This document shows, piece by piece, positions 8,708-17,342 of a DNA stretch of 52,158 bases (positions within the stretch are counted from its first letter, which is position 1; every line of letters begins with the position of its first letter). The notes below the pieces were generated by a model. That model was not told where the DNA came from. It saw only the letters and a program-made list of their open reading frames with translations, and did not search any database. Source of the DNA: Propionibacterium acidifaciens DSM 21887 (GTDB taxonomy: Bacteria > Actinomycetota > Actinomycetes > Propionibacteriales > Propionibacteriaceae). The stretch lies in the NCBI RefSeq assembly GCF_000426605.1, contig NZ_AUFR01000002.1, positions 1 through 52,158 of the forward strand, in the 5' to 3' direction. The position numbers were made by a program, and so were the translations under genes.

Positions 8708-8835
8708 CCCCGTGACGATCCGGTCGCCGGCGTCGGAGCCGATGCGGTCAGCCCGCACGGGTCCGGCCCGGGCCCGCTGAGACCCCGCCCGACGTGGAGT
8801 CCCGCTCAGGATGAGGTAGAGGAAAAGGGTTCGCC

Positions 8836-10467
8836 ATGACCACTGAACGTCGCGACATCACCATGCTGCCCGACCTTGCGACCAGCTCCGGCCGCGTCGG
8901 GCCGGTCCGCACGCGCATGCCGATCTACGTCGACCTGCTGCCGCCGTGCAACAACGCCTGCCCCGCCGGCGAGAACTGCCAGGAGTGGCTGCGCCTGGTC
9001 AAGGAGACCGATCCCGAGAACGCCTGGCGCCAGCTCGTGCGGGACAACCCGTTCCCGGCCATCCACGGCCGCGTCTGCTACCACCCGTGCGAGACCGCCT
9101 GCAACCGCGGCGACCTCGACCAGGCCGTCTCGATCCACTCCGTCGAGCGCTACCTGGGCGACATGGCCATCGCGCACGGCTGGCGGTTCAACCACCCGCG
9201 CAACAACACCGGCTACCGCGTCCTCGTCATCGGCGCCGGGCCCGCGGGTCTGTCCGCCGCCTACCACTTGGCGCGCCTCGGGCACGAGGTCGAGATCCAC
9301 GACGCCGGCGAGAAGGCCGGCGGCATGATGCGCTACGGCATCCCCGAGTACCGCCTGCCGCGCGACGTCGTCGACGCGGAAGTCGCCCGCATCGAGGAGT
9401 TGGGCGTCAGGATCGTCCTCAACCACCCGGTCTCCGACCTCATGGCCGAGCAGAAGGAGGGCAACTTCGACGCCGTCTTCGTCGCCGTCGGCGCCCATCT
9501 GTCGCGCCGCGTCGAGATCCCCAGCGTCGACGCCGGGCACATGGTCGACGCCGTCGACTTCCTGCGCGACGTGGCCAGCGGCGACAAGCCGATCATCGGC
9601 CGCCGCGTCGCCGTCTACGGCGGCGGCAACACCGCCATGGACGCCGCTCGCACCGCCCGCCGCCTGGGCGCCGAGGACGCGGTGATCATCTACCGCCGCA
9701 CCGAGGCCCAGATGCCCGCCCACAAGGAGGAGCTCGACGAGGCCGAGCGCGAGGGCGTCCAGGTGCACTGGCTGCGCACCATCAACCAGATGGACGCCGA
9801 GGGCATCGAGGTCGAGATCATGGAGCTCGACGAGGACGGCAAGCCCCACGGCACCGGCAGGTTCGAGAAGCTCGCCGCCGACACCGTCATCATGGCCGTC
9901 GGCCAGGTCGCCGACACCGGCTTCCTCCGGAAGATCCCCGGCATGCAGTTCAACGGCGACATCGTGCGCGTCGACCCCGCGACCCTCATGACGGACGTGC
10001 CCGGCATCTTCGCCGGCGGCGACGCCGTCCCCTCCGAGCGCACCGTCACCGTCGGCGTCGGCCACGGCAAGCGCGCCGCCAAGCAGATCGACACCTGGCT
10101 CAACCACCAGAACCCCGCTCCGCGGGTCAAGCACCCGATCGTGCACTTCGACGACCTGCACCTGTGGTACTTCGGCGACCACCCGCGCGAGGTCCAGGCC
10201 GAGCTCGACCCGAGCGAGCGCGTCGTCGACTTCGGCGAGGTCGTCAAGGGCCTCACGGAGGACGAGGCCATCTTCGAGGCCCGCCGCTGCCTGAGCTGCG
10301 GCAACTGCTTCGAGTGCGACGGCTGCTTCGGCTCCTGCCCCGAGGACGCCATCATCAAGCTCGGCAAGGGCCACCGCTACCGCTTCGACTACGAGAAGTG
10401 CACCGGATGCGGCACCTGCTACGAGCAGTGCCCCGTCCACGCCATCGAAATGATCCCGGAGAGGTGA
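8836..10467 (+). CDS. GltD-like NAD(P)/FAD Fe-S oxidoreductase with C-terminal ferredoxin domain
   Basis: A cytoplasmic flavoprotein of 543 residues, related to the glutamate synthase small subunit. The N-terminal Fe-S region has CNNACPAGENC and CYHPCETACNRG; FAD binding follows at VIGAGPAGLSAAY (about 131), and NAD(P)H binding at VYGGGNTAMDAA (about 259). The C-terminus adds CLSCGNCFECDGCFGSCP (about 485) and a 4Fe-4S motif CTGCGTCYEQCP (about 522). It has no glutaminase or large-subunit partner nearby. Instead it lies five bases before a pyruvate:ferredoxin oxidoreductase, and the Shine-Dalgarno of that gene overlaps its stop. The likely role is electron transfer between NAD(P)H and ferredoxin generated by PFOR, rather than glutamate synthesis. 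The direction of flow cannot be read from sequence. AGGAAAAGGG supports ATG 8836. Confidence 0.88.
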   Translation: MTTERRDITMLPDLATSSGRVGPVRTRMPIYVDLLPPCNNACPAGENCQEWLRLVKETDPENAWRQLVRDNPFPAIHGRVCYHPCETACNRGDLDQAVSIHSVERYLGDMAIAHGWRFNHPRNNTGYRVLVIGAGPAGLSAAYHLARLGHEVEIHDAGEKAGGMMRYGIPEYRLPRDVVDAEVARIEELGVRIVLNHPVSDLMAEQKEGNFDAVFVAVGAHLSRRVEIPSVDAGHMVDAVDFLRDVASGDKPIIGRRVAVYGGGNTAMDAARTARRLGAEDAVIIYRRTEAQMPAHKEELDEAEREGVQVHWLRTINQMDAEGIEVEIMELDEDGKPHGTGRFEKLAADTVIMAVGQVADTGFLRKIPGMQFNGDIVRVDPATLMTDVPGIFAGGDAVPSERTVTVGVGHGKRAAKQIDTWLNHQNPAPRVKHPIVHFDDLHLWYFGDHPREVQAELDPSERVVDFGEVVKGLTEDEAIFEARRCLSCGNCFECDGCFGSCPEDAIIKLGKGHRYRFDYEKCTGCGTCYEQCPVHAIEMIPER

Positions 10468-10472
10468 TCGCC

Positions 10473-13400
10473 ATGAGCACGACAACCAAGACCCGCGGCC
10501 CGATCCCCGGCTCGAGCGGCATGCCGGACGACAACTCGATCCCCACCGGCGAGGCCGCCACCGCGACGCCCTCGCCCGTCGACGTCGCCGAGGGCGCCCG
10601 CGACGCCGCCGAGGACGTCCAGGAGACCCGTGAGGAGCGCGACCGGCGCAACCAGATGATCTGCGACGGCAACACCGCCGCCTCCGACGTGGCCTTCCGC
10701 ATCAACGAGCTCTGCTCGATCTACCCGATCACCCCGAGCTCCCCGATGGCGGAGCTGGCCGACGAGTGGTCGGCCAAGGCCCGTCACAACATCTGGGGCC
10801 AGGTGCCGCGCGTCATGGAGATGCAGTCCGAGGCCGGCGCGGCCGGCGCGCTCCACGGGGCGCTCCAGGGCGGCGCGCTGTCCACGACCTTCACGGCCTC
10901 CCAGGGCCTGCTCCTCATGATCCCGAACATGTACAAGATCGCCGGCGAGCTCACGAGCACCGTCATGCACGTGGCCGCCCGCTCCCTGGCCACCCAGGGC
11001 CTGTCGATCTTCGGCGACCACCAGGACGTCATGGCCTGCCGCCAGACCGGTTGGGCCATGCTGTGCTCGACCGGCGTCCAGCAGTGCCACGACAACGCGC
11101 TCATCGCCCAGGTCGCCACGCTGCGCTCGCGGGTGCCGTTCATGCACTTCTTCGACGGCTTCCGCACGAGCCACGAGCTCAACACGTGCATCCAGCTCAC
11201 CGATGACGAGCTGCGCGCGATGGTGCCCGACTCCCTCATCCGCGCCCACCGCGAGCGCGCCCTGAGCCCCGAGCACCCGTTCATCCGCGGCACCGCGCAG
11301 AACGCCGACGTCTACTTCCAGGGCCGCGAGGCCGGCAACACGTACTACAACGCGGTGCCCGGCATCGTCCAGGAGACCATGGACGACTTCGCGGCGATGA
11401 CCGGCCGTCAGTACCACCTGGTCGACTACTTCGGCGCCCCCGACGCCGAGCGTGTCATCGTCATCATGGGCTCGGGCGCCGAGACCGTCCAGCAGACCGT
11501 CACCAAGCTCAACGAGCAGGGCGAGCGGACGGGCCTGCTCGTCGTGCGCCTGTACCGCCCGTTCCCGGCGGCCCAGCTGGTCGCCGCGCTGCCGCCCACC
11601 GTCAGGCGCATCGCCGTGCTCGACCGCACCAAGGAGCCCGGCTCCAACGGCGAGCCGCTGTTCCTCGACGTGGCCGCCACGCTGTCGGAGGCCTACTCGG
11701 CCGGCGAGCGCGCCGAGCTGCCCGTCGTCATCGGCGGCCGCTACGGCCTGTCGAGCAAGGAGTTCACGCCCGGCATGTGCGCGGCGGTCTTCGGCGAGCT
11801 GGCCGAGGACAAGCCCAAGCGCCGCTTCACCATCGGCATCACCGACGACGTGACGAATCTGTCGATCCCCTGGGACGACAGCATCGACCTGGAGGACCCG
11901 CAGACCCGGCGCGCCGTCTTCTACGGCATCGGCTCCGACGGCACCGTCGGCGCCAACAAGAACACCATCAAGATCCTCGGCCACGAGCCGGGCATCTACG
12001 CCCAGGGCTACTTCGTCTACGACTCGAAGAAGTCCGGCGGCCGTACGACGAGCCATCTGCGCTTCGGCCCCGATCCGATCAGGGCCCCCTATCTGGTCAC
12101 CCAGGCCGGCTTCATCGGCGTCCACCACTGGGCGGACCTCGAGCGCATCGACGTGCTGGCCTTCGCGCGCAGGGGCACGACGGTGCTCATCAACTCGCCG
12201 TACCCGACCGAGGAGGTCTGGAGCCGGCTGCCCGCGCCGATGCAGCGCAAGATCATCGACCTCGACCTGCAGGTCTACGCGATCGACGCCGGCTCCGTGG
12301 CGCGCCAGGTGGGCCTGGGCAATCGCACCAACACGGTGCTCCAGACCTGCTACTTCACGATCTCGGGCGTGCTGCCCGCCGAGCACGCGATCAAGGCCAT
12401 CAAGGACTCGATCACCGCGACCTACGCCAAGAAGTCGATGGACATCGTGAACAAGAACCACGCCGCCGTCGACGCGGCCCTCGAGCATCTGCACAGGATC
12501 GACGTGCCCGCCGAGGCGACGAGCACCACCGGCTACCTGCCGCCGGTGCCCGACACGGCTCCCGACTTCGTCAAGGACGTCACCGCGGCCATGATGACCG
12601 AGCGCGGCGAGACCCTGCCGGTCTCGAAGATCCCGGCCGACGGCTCGTACCCGTCCGGCACGACCCGCTTCGAGAAGCGCAACGTCTCGGAGATCATCGC
12701 GGTGTGGGACGAGGAGAACTGCATCCAGTGCGGCAACTGCTCGTTCGTCTGCCCGCACGGCGTGCTGCGCGCCAAGTACTACGAGCCCGGCGTGCTCGAC
12801 GACGCCCCGGCGAGCTTCCAGTCGATGCCGCTGGACGCCGCCGGCCTGCCCGATGCCCGCTACACGCTCCAGGTCTTCGCCGAGGACTGCACCGGCTGCG
12901 GCCTGTGCGTCGAGGCCTGCCCCGTCCGCCCGCTCGGCCGGCCCCAGCGCAAGGCGATCAACCTGGAGTCCGTGCTCGACCGCACGAACGAGCGCGCCAA
13001 CGTCGAGTTCTTCCAGACGATCCCGCACCCGCAGCGCACCCGCGTGAACTTCGGCTCGGTGCGCGGCACGCAGTTCCTCGAGCCGCTGTTCGAGTTCTCC
13101 GGCGCCTGCCCCGGCTGCGGCGAGACCCCGTACCTCAAGCTGCTCACCCAGCTGTTCGGCGATCGTGCCCAGGTGGCCAACGCCACCGGCTGCTCGTCCA
13201 TCTACGGCGGCAACCTGCCGACCACCCCGTGGGCGAAGAACGCGGAGGGCCGGGGCCCGAGCTGGAGCAACTCGCTGTTCGAGGACAACGCCGAGTTCGG
13301 TCTGGGCATGCGCCTGGCTGCCGATCTGCACCACGAGCTGGCCTGCCAGCGCCTGACCGAGCTGCGTCCGCTCATCGGCGACGACGGCCTCGTCGACGAC

Positions 13401-14246
13401 CTGCTGAACGCCAGCCAGTCCTTCGAGTCCGAGCTGCGCGCCCAGGCCGATCGGGTCGAGGCGCTCAAGAGCCGGCTCGCGGCCGTCGCCGCCGACCCGG
13501 CGATCGACGACACGACGAGGCTGCGCGTGGAGGACCTGCGCTCGGTCGCCGACAACCTGCTGCGCCGTTCGGTGTGGATCGTCGGCGGCGACGGCTGGGC
13601 CTACGACATCGGATCGGGCGGCGTCGACCACGTGCTCGCCAGCGGGCGCGACGTCAACGTCCTCGTGCTCGACACCGAGGTGTACTCGAACACCGGCGGC
13701 CAGGCGTCCAAGTCGACGCCGATGGGCCAGGTGGCGAAGTTCGCCACCGCGGGCAAGATGACGAACAAGAAGGACATGGCGATGCAGGCCGTCTCCTACG
13801 GCGACGTCTACGTGGCCCGCGTGGCCCTGGGCGCCGACCCGGAGCAGACGCTCAAGGCCTTCCGCGAGGCCGAGGCCTACCACGGCCCGAGCCTCATCAT
13901 CGCCTACAGTCACTGCATCTCGCACGGCTTCAACATGCGGCTGGGTCTGGAGCAGCAGTACAAGGCGGTGGCCTCCGGCCACTGGCCGCTGTTCCGCTAC
14001 AACCCCGAGACCCGCAACGTCGGCGGCAACCCCTTCCTGCTGGACTCGGCGCGCCCGCGCATCCCGCTGAAGGAGTACCGCAAGGCCGAGCTGCGCTTCA
14101 AGATGCTCATGGCCAAGGATCCGGCCGAGGCCGAGCGCCTCACCGCGATCGCCCAGGAGCAGGTGAACCGTCGGTGGGCGGAGTACGAGGAGATGGCCTC
14201 GCGGCCCGCCGAGATGTTCGCCGTCGACGCCCGCAAGGAGGTCTGA
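10473..14246 (+). CDS. nifJ: Pyruvate:ferredoxin (flavodoxin) oxidoreductase, single-chain
   Basis: A 1257-residue single-chain PFOR that converts pyruvate and CoA to acetyl-CoA and CO2 while reducing ferredoxin or flavodoxin. Domain order is that of the family: pyruvate/TPP domain with YPITPSSPMAE (about 84), gamma and CoA-binding regions with TSHLRFGPDPI, two 4Fe-4S motifs CIQCGNCSFVCP (about 750) and CTGCGLCVEACP (about 806), and the TPP-binding domain with the proximal cluster motif CPGCGETPY (about 879) and TEVYSNTGGQASKSTPMGQ (about 1068). About 65 Ala/Glu/Thr-rich residues precede the conserved core, making it longer than the usual 1170-1200. ATG 10473 was chosen because GGAGAGG lies just before it and overlaps the preceding stop. 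The gene indicates growth with little or no oxygen. Confidence 0.96.
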   Translation: MSTTTKTRGPIPGSSGMPDDNSIPTGEAATATPSPVDVAEGARDAAEDVQETREERDRRNQMICDGNTAASDVAFRINELCSIYPITPSSPMAELADEWSAKARHNIWGQVPRVMEMQSEAGAAGALHGALQGGALSTTFTASQGLLLMIPNMYKIAGELTSTVMHVAARSLATQGLSIFGDHQDVMACRQTGWAMLCSTGVQQCHDNALIAQVATLRSRVPFMHFFDGFRTSHELNTCIQLTDDELRAMVPDSLIRAHRERALSPEHPFIRGTAQNADVYFQGREAGNTYYNAVPGIVQETMDDFAAMTGRQYHLVDYFGAPDAERVIVIMGSGAETVQQTVTKLNEQGERTGLLVVRLYRPFPAAQLVAALPPTVRRIAVLDRTKEPGSNGEPLFLDVAATLSEAYSAGERAELPVVIGGRYGLSSKEFTPGMCAAVFGELAEDKPKRRFTIGITDDVTNLSIPWDDSIDLEDPQTRRAVFYGIGSDGTVGANKNTIKILGHEPGIYAQGYFVYDSKKSGGRTTSHLRFGPDPIRAPYLVTQAGFIGVHHWADLERIDVLAFARRGTTVLINSPYPTEEVWSRLPAPMQRKIIDLDLQVYAIDAGSVARQVGLGNRTNTVLQTCYFTISGVLPAEHAIKAIKDSITATYAKKSMDIVNKNHAAVDAALEHLHRIDVPAEATSTTGYLPPVPDTAPDFVKDVTAAMMTERGETLPVSKIPADGSYPSGTTRFEKRNVSEIIAVWDEENCIQCGNCSFVCPHGVLRAKYYEPGVLDDAPASFQSMPLDAAGLPDARYTLQVFAEDCTGCGLCVEACPVRPLGRPQRKAINLESVLDRTNERANVEFFQTIPHPQRTRVNFGSVRGTQFLEPLFEFSGACPGCGETPYLKLLTQLFGDRAQVANATGCSSIYGGNLPTTPWAKNAEGRGPSWSNSLFEDNAEFGLGMRLAADLHHELACQRLTELRPLIGDDGLVDDLLNASQSFESELRAQADRVEALKSRLAAVAADPAIDDTTRLRVEDLRSVADNLLRRSVWIVGGDGWAYDIGSGGVDHVLASGRDVNVLVLDTEVYSNTGGQASKSTPMGQVAKFATAGKMTNKKDMAMQAVSYGDVYVARVALGADPEQTLKAFREAEAYHGPSLIIAYSHCISHGFNMRLGLEQQYKAVASGHWPLFRYNPETRNVGGNPFLLDSARPRIPLKEYRKAELRFKMLMAKDPAEAERLTAIAQEQVNRRWAEYEEMASRPAEMFAVDARKEV

Positions 14247-14247
14247 C

Positions 14248-15387
14248 ATGTCCGTCGAATTCGATGAGGCCCTGAGGGCCGCCGCCGCGTCCGCCGCCGC
14301 CAAGTCGGCGGCCGGCAACGGCGCGACCGATCTGCTCATGGACGCCGACCAGATGAACGCCCAGGTCAACACGCCGGTCGAGACCGAGCTGTCGACCACC
14401 TACATGGGCCTTCGACTCAACTCGCCGCTCGTCGCCTCGGCCGGTCCGCTGTCGCAGTCCGTCGAGTCGATGGAGGACCTCCAGGAGTCCGGCGTCGGCG
14501 CGATCGTCATGTTCTCGCTGTTCGAGGAGCAGGTGCGCCACGAGGAGGCCGGGCTCGTCGAGACCGCCGAGGCGCACGCCGACAGCTTCGCCGAGGCGCT
14601 GAGCTTCTTCCCGACCCCGCCGAGCAACGATCTCGGCAGGACGAGCGCGTACCTCTCGCTGCTCGAGCAGGGCGCGAAGGCCCTGTCCGTGCCGCTCATC
14701 GCGAGCCTCAACGGCGCGCGCACCGGCGGCTGGACGGCCACCGCGCGCCGCATGGAGGACGCGGGCGCCGCGGCCATCGAGCTGAACATCTACTTCGTGC
14801 CCGGCGACCTGTCGATGAGCGGCACCGAGGTCGAGGAGCGCCACCTGGAGATCCTCCAGGCGGTCAAGGACGTCGTGACCGTCCCGGTCGCGGTCAAGCT
14901 CTCGCCGTACTTCTCGAACTTCGGCCGCATGGCCGTCAGCCTCGACGAGGCCGGCGCCGACGCGCTCGTGCTGTTCAACCGCTTCCTCCAGCCCGACATC
15001 GACATCCATCGCAAGGAGGTCGTCTCTGGCTTCGAGCTGTCGAGCACGGACGAGGGCCGGCTCCCGCGCACCTGGCTGGCGGCCCTGCACGGCAGGATCG
15101 GGGCCTCGCTCGCCGCGACGAGCGGCGTCGAGACCTCGGCCGACGTCATCAAGGACCTGCTGGCCGGCGCCGACGTCGTCATGACCACCTCGGCGCTCAT
15201 CCGGCACGGCGCCAGCCACGCCGCCGAGCTCGTCGACGGCCTGCGCCGCTACCTCGGACGCAACCAGCTGACGCTGGACCGGGCCCGCGGCATGCTCGCC
15301 GTGCCCGCCGAGGCGCCGGTGGACGAGTACGAGCGCTCCGGCTACGTGTCGGCGCTCGAGAAGGCCAAGCGGCGCTACGGCCTGTGA
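14248..15387 (+). CDS. Dihydroorotate dehydrogenase-like FMN protein
   Basis: A 379-residue TIM-barrel protein of the dihydroorotate dehydrogenase superfamily, beginning one base after the PFOR stop with AAGGAGG as ribosome site. About 50 Ala-rich residues precede the barrel. The first barrel strand reads TYMGLRLNSPLVASAGPLS; IELNIYF and VAVKLSPYFSN correspond to FMN and substrate strands, and TSGVETSADVIKDLLAGADVVMTTSAL to the phosphate-binding end. It lacks companions of pyrimidine synthesis. Its fixed place behind a GltD-like protein and PFOR suggests an electron-transfer or redox role instead of orotate formation. True substrate unknown; annotation as pyrD would be misleading. Confidence 0.8.
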   Translation: MSVEFDEALRAAAASAAAKSAAGNGATDLLMDADQMNAQVNTPVETELSTTYMGLRLNSPLVASAGPLSQSVESMEDLQESGVGAIVMFSLFEEQVRHEEAGLVETAEAHADSFAEALSFFPTPPSNDLGRTSAYLSLLEQGAKALSVPLIASLNGARTGGWTATARRMEDAGAAAIELNIYFVPGDLSMSGTEVEERHLEILQAVKDVVTVPVAVKLSPYFSNFGRMAVSLDEAGADALVLFNRFLQPDIDIHRKEVVSGFELSSTDEGRLPRTWLAALHGRIGASLAATSGVETSADVIKDLLAGADVVMTTSALIRHGASHAAELVDGLRRYLGRNQLTLDRARGMLAVPAEAPVDEYERSGYVSALEKAKRRYGL

Positions 15388-15675
15388 GCCCGCCGGGCCC
15401 GCCGATCCGGTGTCATGCGCGGGCCCGGCGCGCCCCTGCCGGGGCGATCGGCGAACATCGGGGCCGGCCCCGGCTCGTCGTTCAGGACCGGCCCTTCGGT
15501 GCCCATCCGTGAGAAACTCACTGCTGCGTGTCCGTTCGGATCGGCTCGCCGGGGGAGCCCGGTGCAGATCGCCTGCGAGCTCGCGGGTGGGGCGCTGGAG
15601 TCTGCAAGATGCCCGGCGCCTCCGGGGTCGAGCCCTGGCTTTTCGAGGCCCAGCCACACCCCTGGCACGGGCCCA

Positions 15676-16014
15676 TCAGCCGTCGGTGCCGGGCCCGGCC
15701 GCTTCTGCCGCCTTCGTGGTGACCTCCAGCAGATCGCCGACATCGCAGCCCAGCGCCCCGCAGATGGCCACGAGCGTCGAGAAGCGGATGGCCTTCGCCC
15801 GGTTGTTCTTCAGCACCGAGAGGTTCACGACGGTGACCCCGACCTGCTCGGAGAGCTCCACGAGCGTCATGCCGCGCGCGTCGAGGAGCCGGTCCAGGTG
15901 GCAGACGACGTGCGGACCGGACGTCGGGGCAGCACTCACATCGCCGACCACAGGTGCAGCATCCCGCTGTCCCGCATCGTCCGCTGCCGTCCGGCGTGCG
16001 GCGGTCGTCGTCAT
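15676..16014 (-). CDS. XRE/Cro-family regulator (YozG-like)
   Basis: A 112-residue DNA-binding protein. The helix-turn-helix spans about residues 39-100: HLDRLLDARGMTLVELSEQ, VTVVNLSVLKNNRAKAIRFSTL and ICGALGCDVGDLLEV. This is the short XRE type that pairs with DUF2975 membrane proteins. ATG 16014 overlaps the DUF2975 stop as ATGA, so its translation depends on the upstream gene. The N-terminal 38 residues are Ala/Thr-rich and probably disordered. With the upstream frame broken, coupled translation may be reduced. The palindromic sequence at 16962-16995 before the operon is a candidate binding site for this protein. Confidence 0.85.
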   Translation of the reverse strand: MTTTAARRTAADDAGQRDAAPVVGDVSAAPTSGPHVVCHLDRLLDARGMTLVELSEQVGVTVVNLSVLKNNRAKAIRFSTLVAICGALGCDVGDLLEVTTKAAEAAGPGTDG

Positions 16015-16804
16015 ACCAGCCCCTCGGTCTGCTCGCGCAGGACGGTGCTCTCGGCGGTCAGGCGGGTGGTGCGCTCGTGGAGCCGGGAGAGCGCATGGGC
16101 CAGGAAGGCCATGAAACTGGCGATGACGAACGCGGTGATCCAGACCACGCCACTGAAGTGGCCGGCGGTCACCAGGGGCGGCGATTCCTCCGTGGCGGGG
16201 GAGGGCACGGCGATCGACGGAACGACCCAGGCGCAGCCGCCGCATGCCGCTGCCGCAGCGACGACGCTTCGGCCCGGGCGCCTCGTCTCGTGCACCACTC
16301 GACGCCAGGGCGCATTCGGATCGGTGCCGTTCGCGTCATCCCGGGGGACGGTGGCAATGCACACTCGCCCCACGCCGATCACGCAGCAGAACAGGAGGAC
16401 AACGTAAGCCGCAGCAAGAACCCCGCAGGCGGCGAGCGCCCATGCGGGGGCTCCCGCGTAGAGATGTAGAGATACTGCGCGCCAAGCCCGCCGGCCGGTT
16501 CGGCGATGCCCTCGTAACCGGCGGGCACGCTGCCCGACGAGGGCGCGTCGACGGTGACGAGCAGCGCGTGTTCTTGCACCAGGGTCAGGATCTCCAGGAA
16601 CGGGGGGATCGCCAGGCACAGCGCGATGACGGCGGCGCTGGGCGTGGCGCTGATCCGGCCGGTGCCGGGGAAGGGATTGTCGCCCGCCGGGGAGAACTCG
16701 TCGACCATGGCGCGAACCCGGTGCCGGATGGTGAAGCGGGCGTGCTGCGCCGTGGGCCCTGCGGTGGCCGGCTGGGCCGCAGCGGGGCCGGTAGGGGTTG
16801 TCAT
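16011..16804 (-). pseudogene. DUF2975 membrane protein, frameshifted by an 8-bp duplication
   Basis: Two minus-strand frames together make one DUF2975 protein. The first runs from ATG 16804 and includes the first membrane helix VIALCLAIPPFLEILTLV and ends its homology at GGLGAQYLY. The second supplies YAGAPAWALAACGVLAAAYVV, a later helix VWITAFVIASFMAFLAHAL and the C-terminal coiled segment. The frame change falls at a perfect tandem 8-mer at 16458-16473; removing one copy joins the frames as GAQYLYAGAPAW. DUF2975 proteins are short four-helix membrane proteins of unknown function that accompany XRE regulators. A GAGGAGA Shine-Dalgarno serves a six-codon minigene (ATG 16821, stop overlapping ATG 16804), so the start may be reached by coupling. 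Confidence 0.8.
16458..16473. repeat. Perfect 8-bp tandem duplication GTAGAGAT x2
   Basis: GTAGAGAT occurs at 16458-16465 and again at 16466-16473. It sits exactly at the frame break of the DUF2975 gene, and one copy restores a continuous reading frame. Slipped-strand mispairing is the natural cause. Confidence 0.9.
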
Positions 16805-16961
16805 GTCGGTGTTCTGTTCATGGTGTCTCCTCTCGCGCCGGTCACAGGATGCGGGTCATCGCTGCTCGCCGTGCGCATCGGGCGGTCCGCTGATCGGGCG
16901 TCTGTCGACGTGGCCACGGCTGCCTCCGCGGTGAGACGGCTGGTCGGGTGAACCATCAGAG

Positions 16962-16995
16962 CATATCGACTATCGATGCGTTGATAATCGATATG
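16962..16995. promoter_or_regulatory. Palindromic operator candidate before DUF2975/XRE
   Basis: CATATCGA (16962-16969) and TCGATATG (16988-16995) are perfect inverted 8-mers. Between them lie another TATCGAT (16971-16977) and TTGATAA; ATCGATAT at 16987-16994 is itself palindromic. The AT-rich stretch stands out in the local GC-rich DNA and is about 160 bp upstream of the DUF2975 start. It probably includes the promoter; the bound regulator is unknown, the neighbouring XRE protein being the first guess. Confidence 0.5.
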
Positions 16996-17342
16996 TTACT
17001 CGACGGGGCTGTCCGGTCACGATCTGTGCGCCGACGTTCGTGAGCCGGGATGCGGCGCTCGTCCGACCCGGCCCCGTCGTGGCCGGCTCATCCCCGGGTG
17101 CTCGGTGCGGGGCGCGCGGTCACCGGCATGGCGCGGCCCGCGTGGTCCACCGGGCGCCCGGCGTGAGCGGAGAGGAGCATCGAACCCCGCCGGCGATCCG
17201 GCCGCTGATCCTCCGCCGCCCCATGCCGTCGCTTCGCCCTCGGCGGCCATCCCGCGGTTCCGAATCCCAGGGGGCCCGCAGGATGCCAGGCCGGTCCGGT
17301 GGGCCCTCCCAGCAGGGTCCACACCCCGCGGTTCCGAGTCCC
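16996..17342. other. Spacer between the DUF2975 promoter and ribokinase
   Basis: No gene found. CCCGCGGTTCCGAATCCC at 17251-17268, followed by AGGGGGCCCGCAGG, recurs almost exactly at 17325-17358 (CCCGCGGTTCCGAGTCCC, then AGGGGGCCTGCAGG), where it covers the ribokinase stop. The 3' end of that gene therefore seems to have been copied 74 bp downstream. No other structure seen. Confidence 0.45.

Larger units (their letters stand above)
7936..8835. other. 900-bp spacer between divergent Rhs gene and electron-transfer operon
   Basis: No convincing gene. It must hold both divergent promoters. Position 8003-8032 resembles 3267-3296 inside the Rhs gene (the same GALSVPGF peptide in the same frame), which may be a scrap of an older rhs gene. 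Two imperfect copies of a GC-rich segment lie near 8286-8316 and 8346-8377. A 23-bp-period direct repeat and a small hairpin are listed separately. The rest is GC-rich without visible motifs. Confidence 0.5.

Noticed and set aside
10419-14399. Long minus-strand open frame opposite PFOR
   Set aside because: Low-complexity Ala/Val/Asp/Arg composition and no motif; the plus strand is an unmistakable PFOR.
14248-15387. Calling the DHOD-like gene pyrD
   Set aside because: No pyrimidine genes are nearby and its place behind PFOR is better explained by a redox role; family name only was used.
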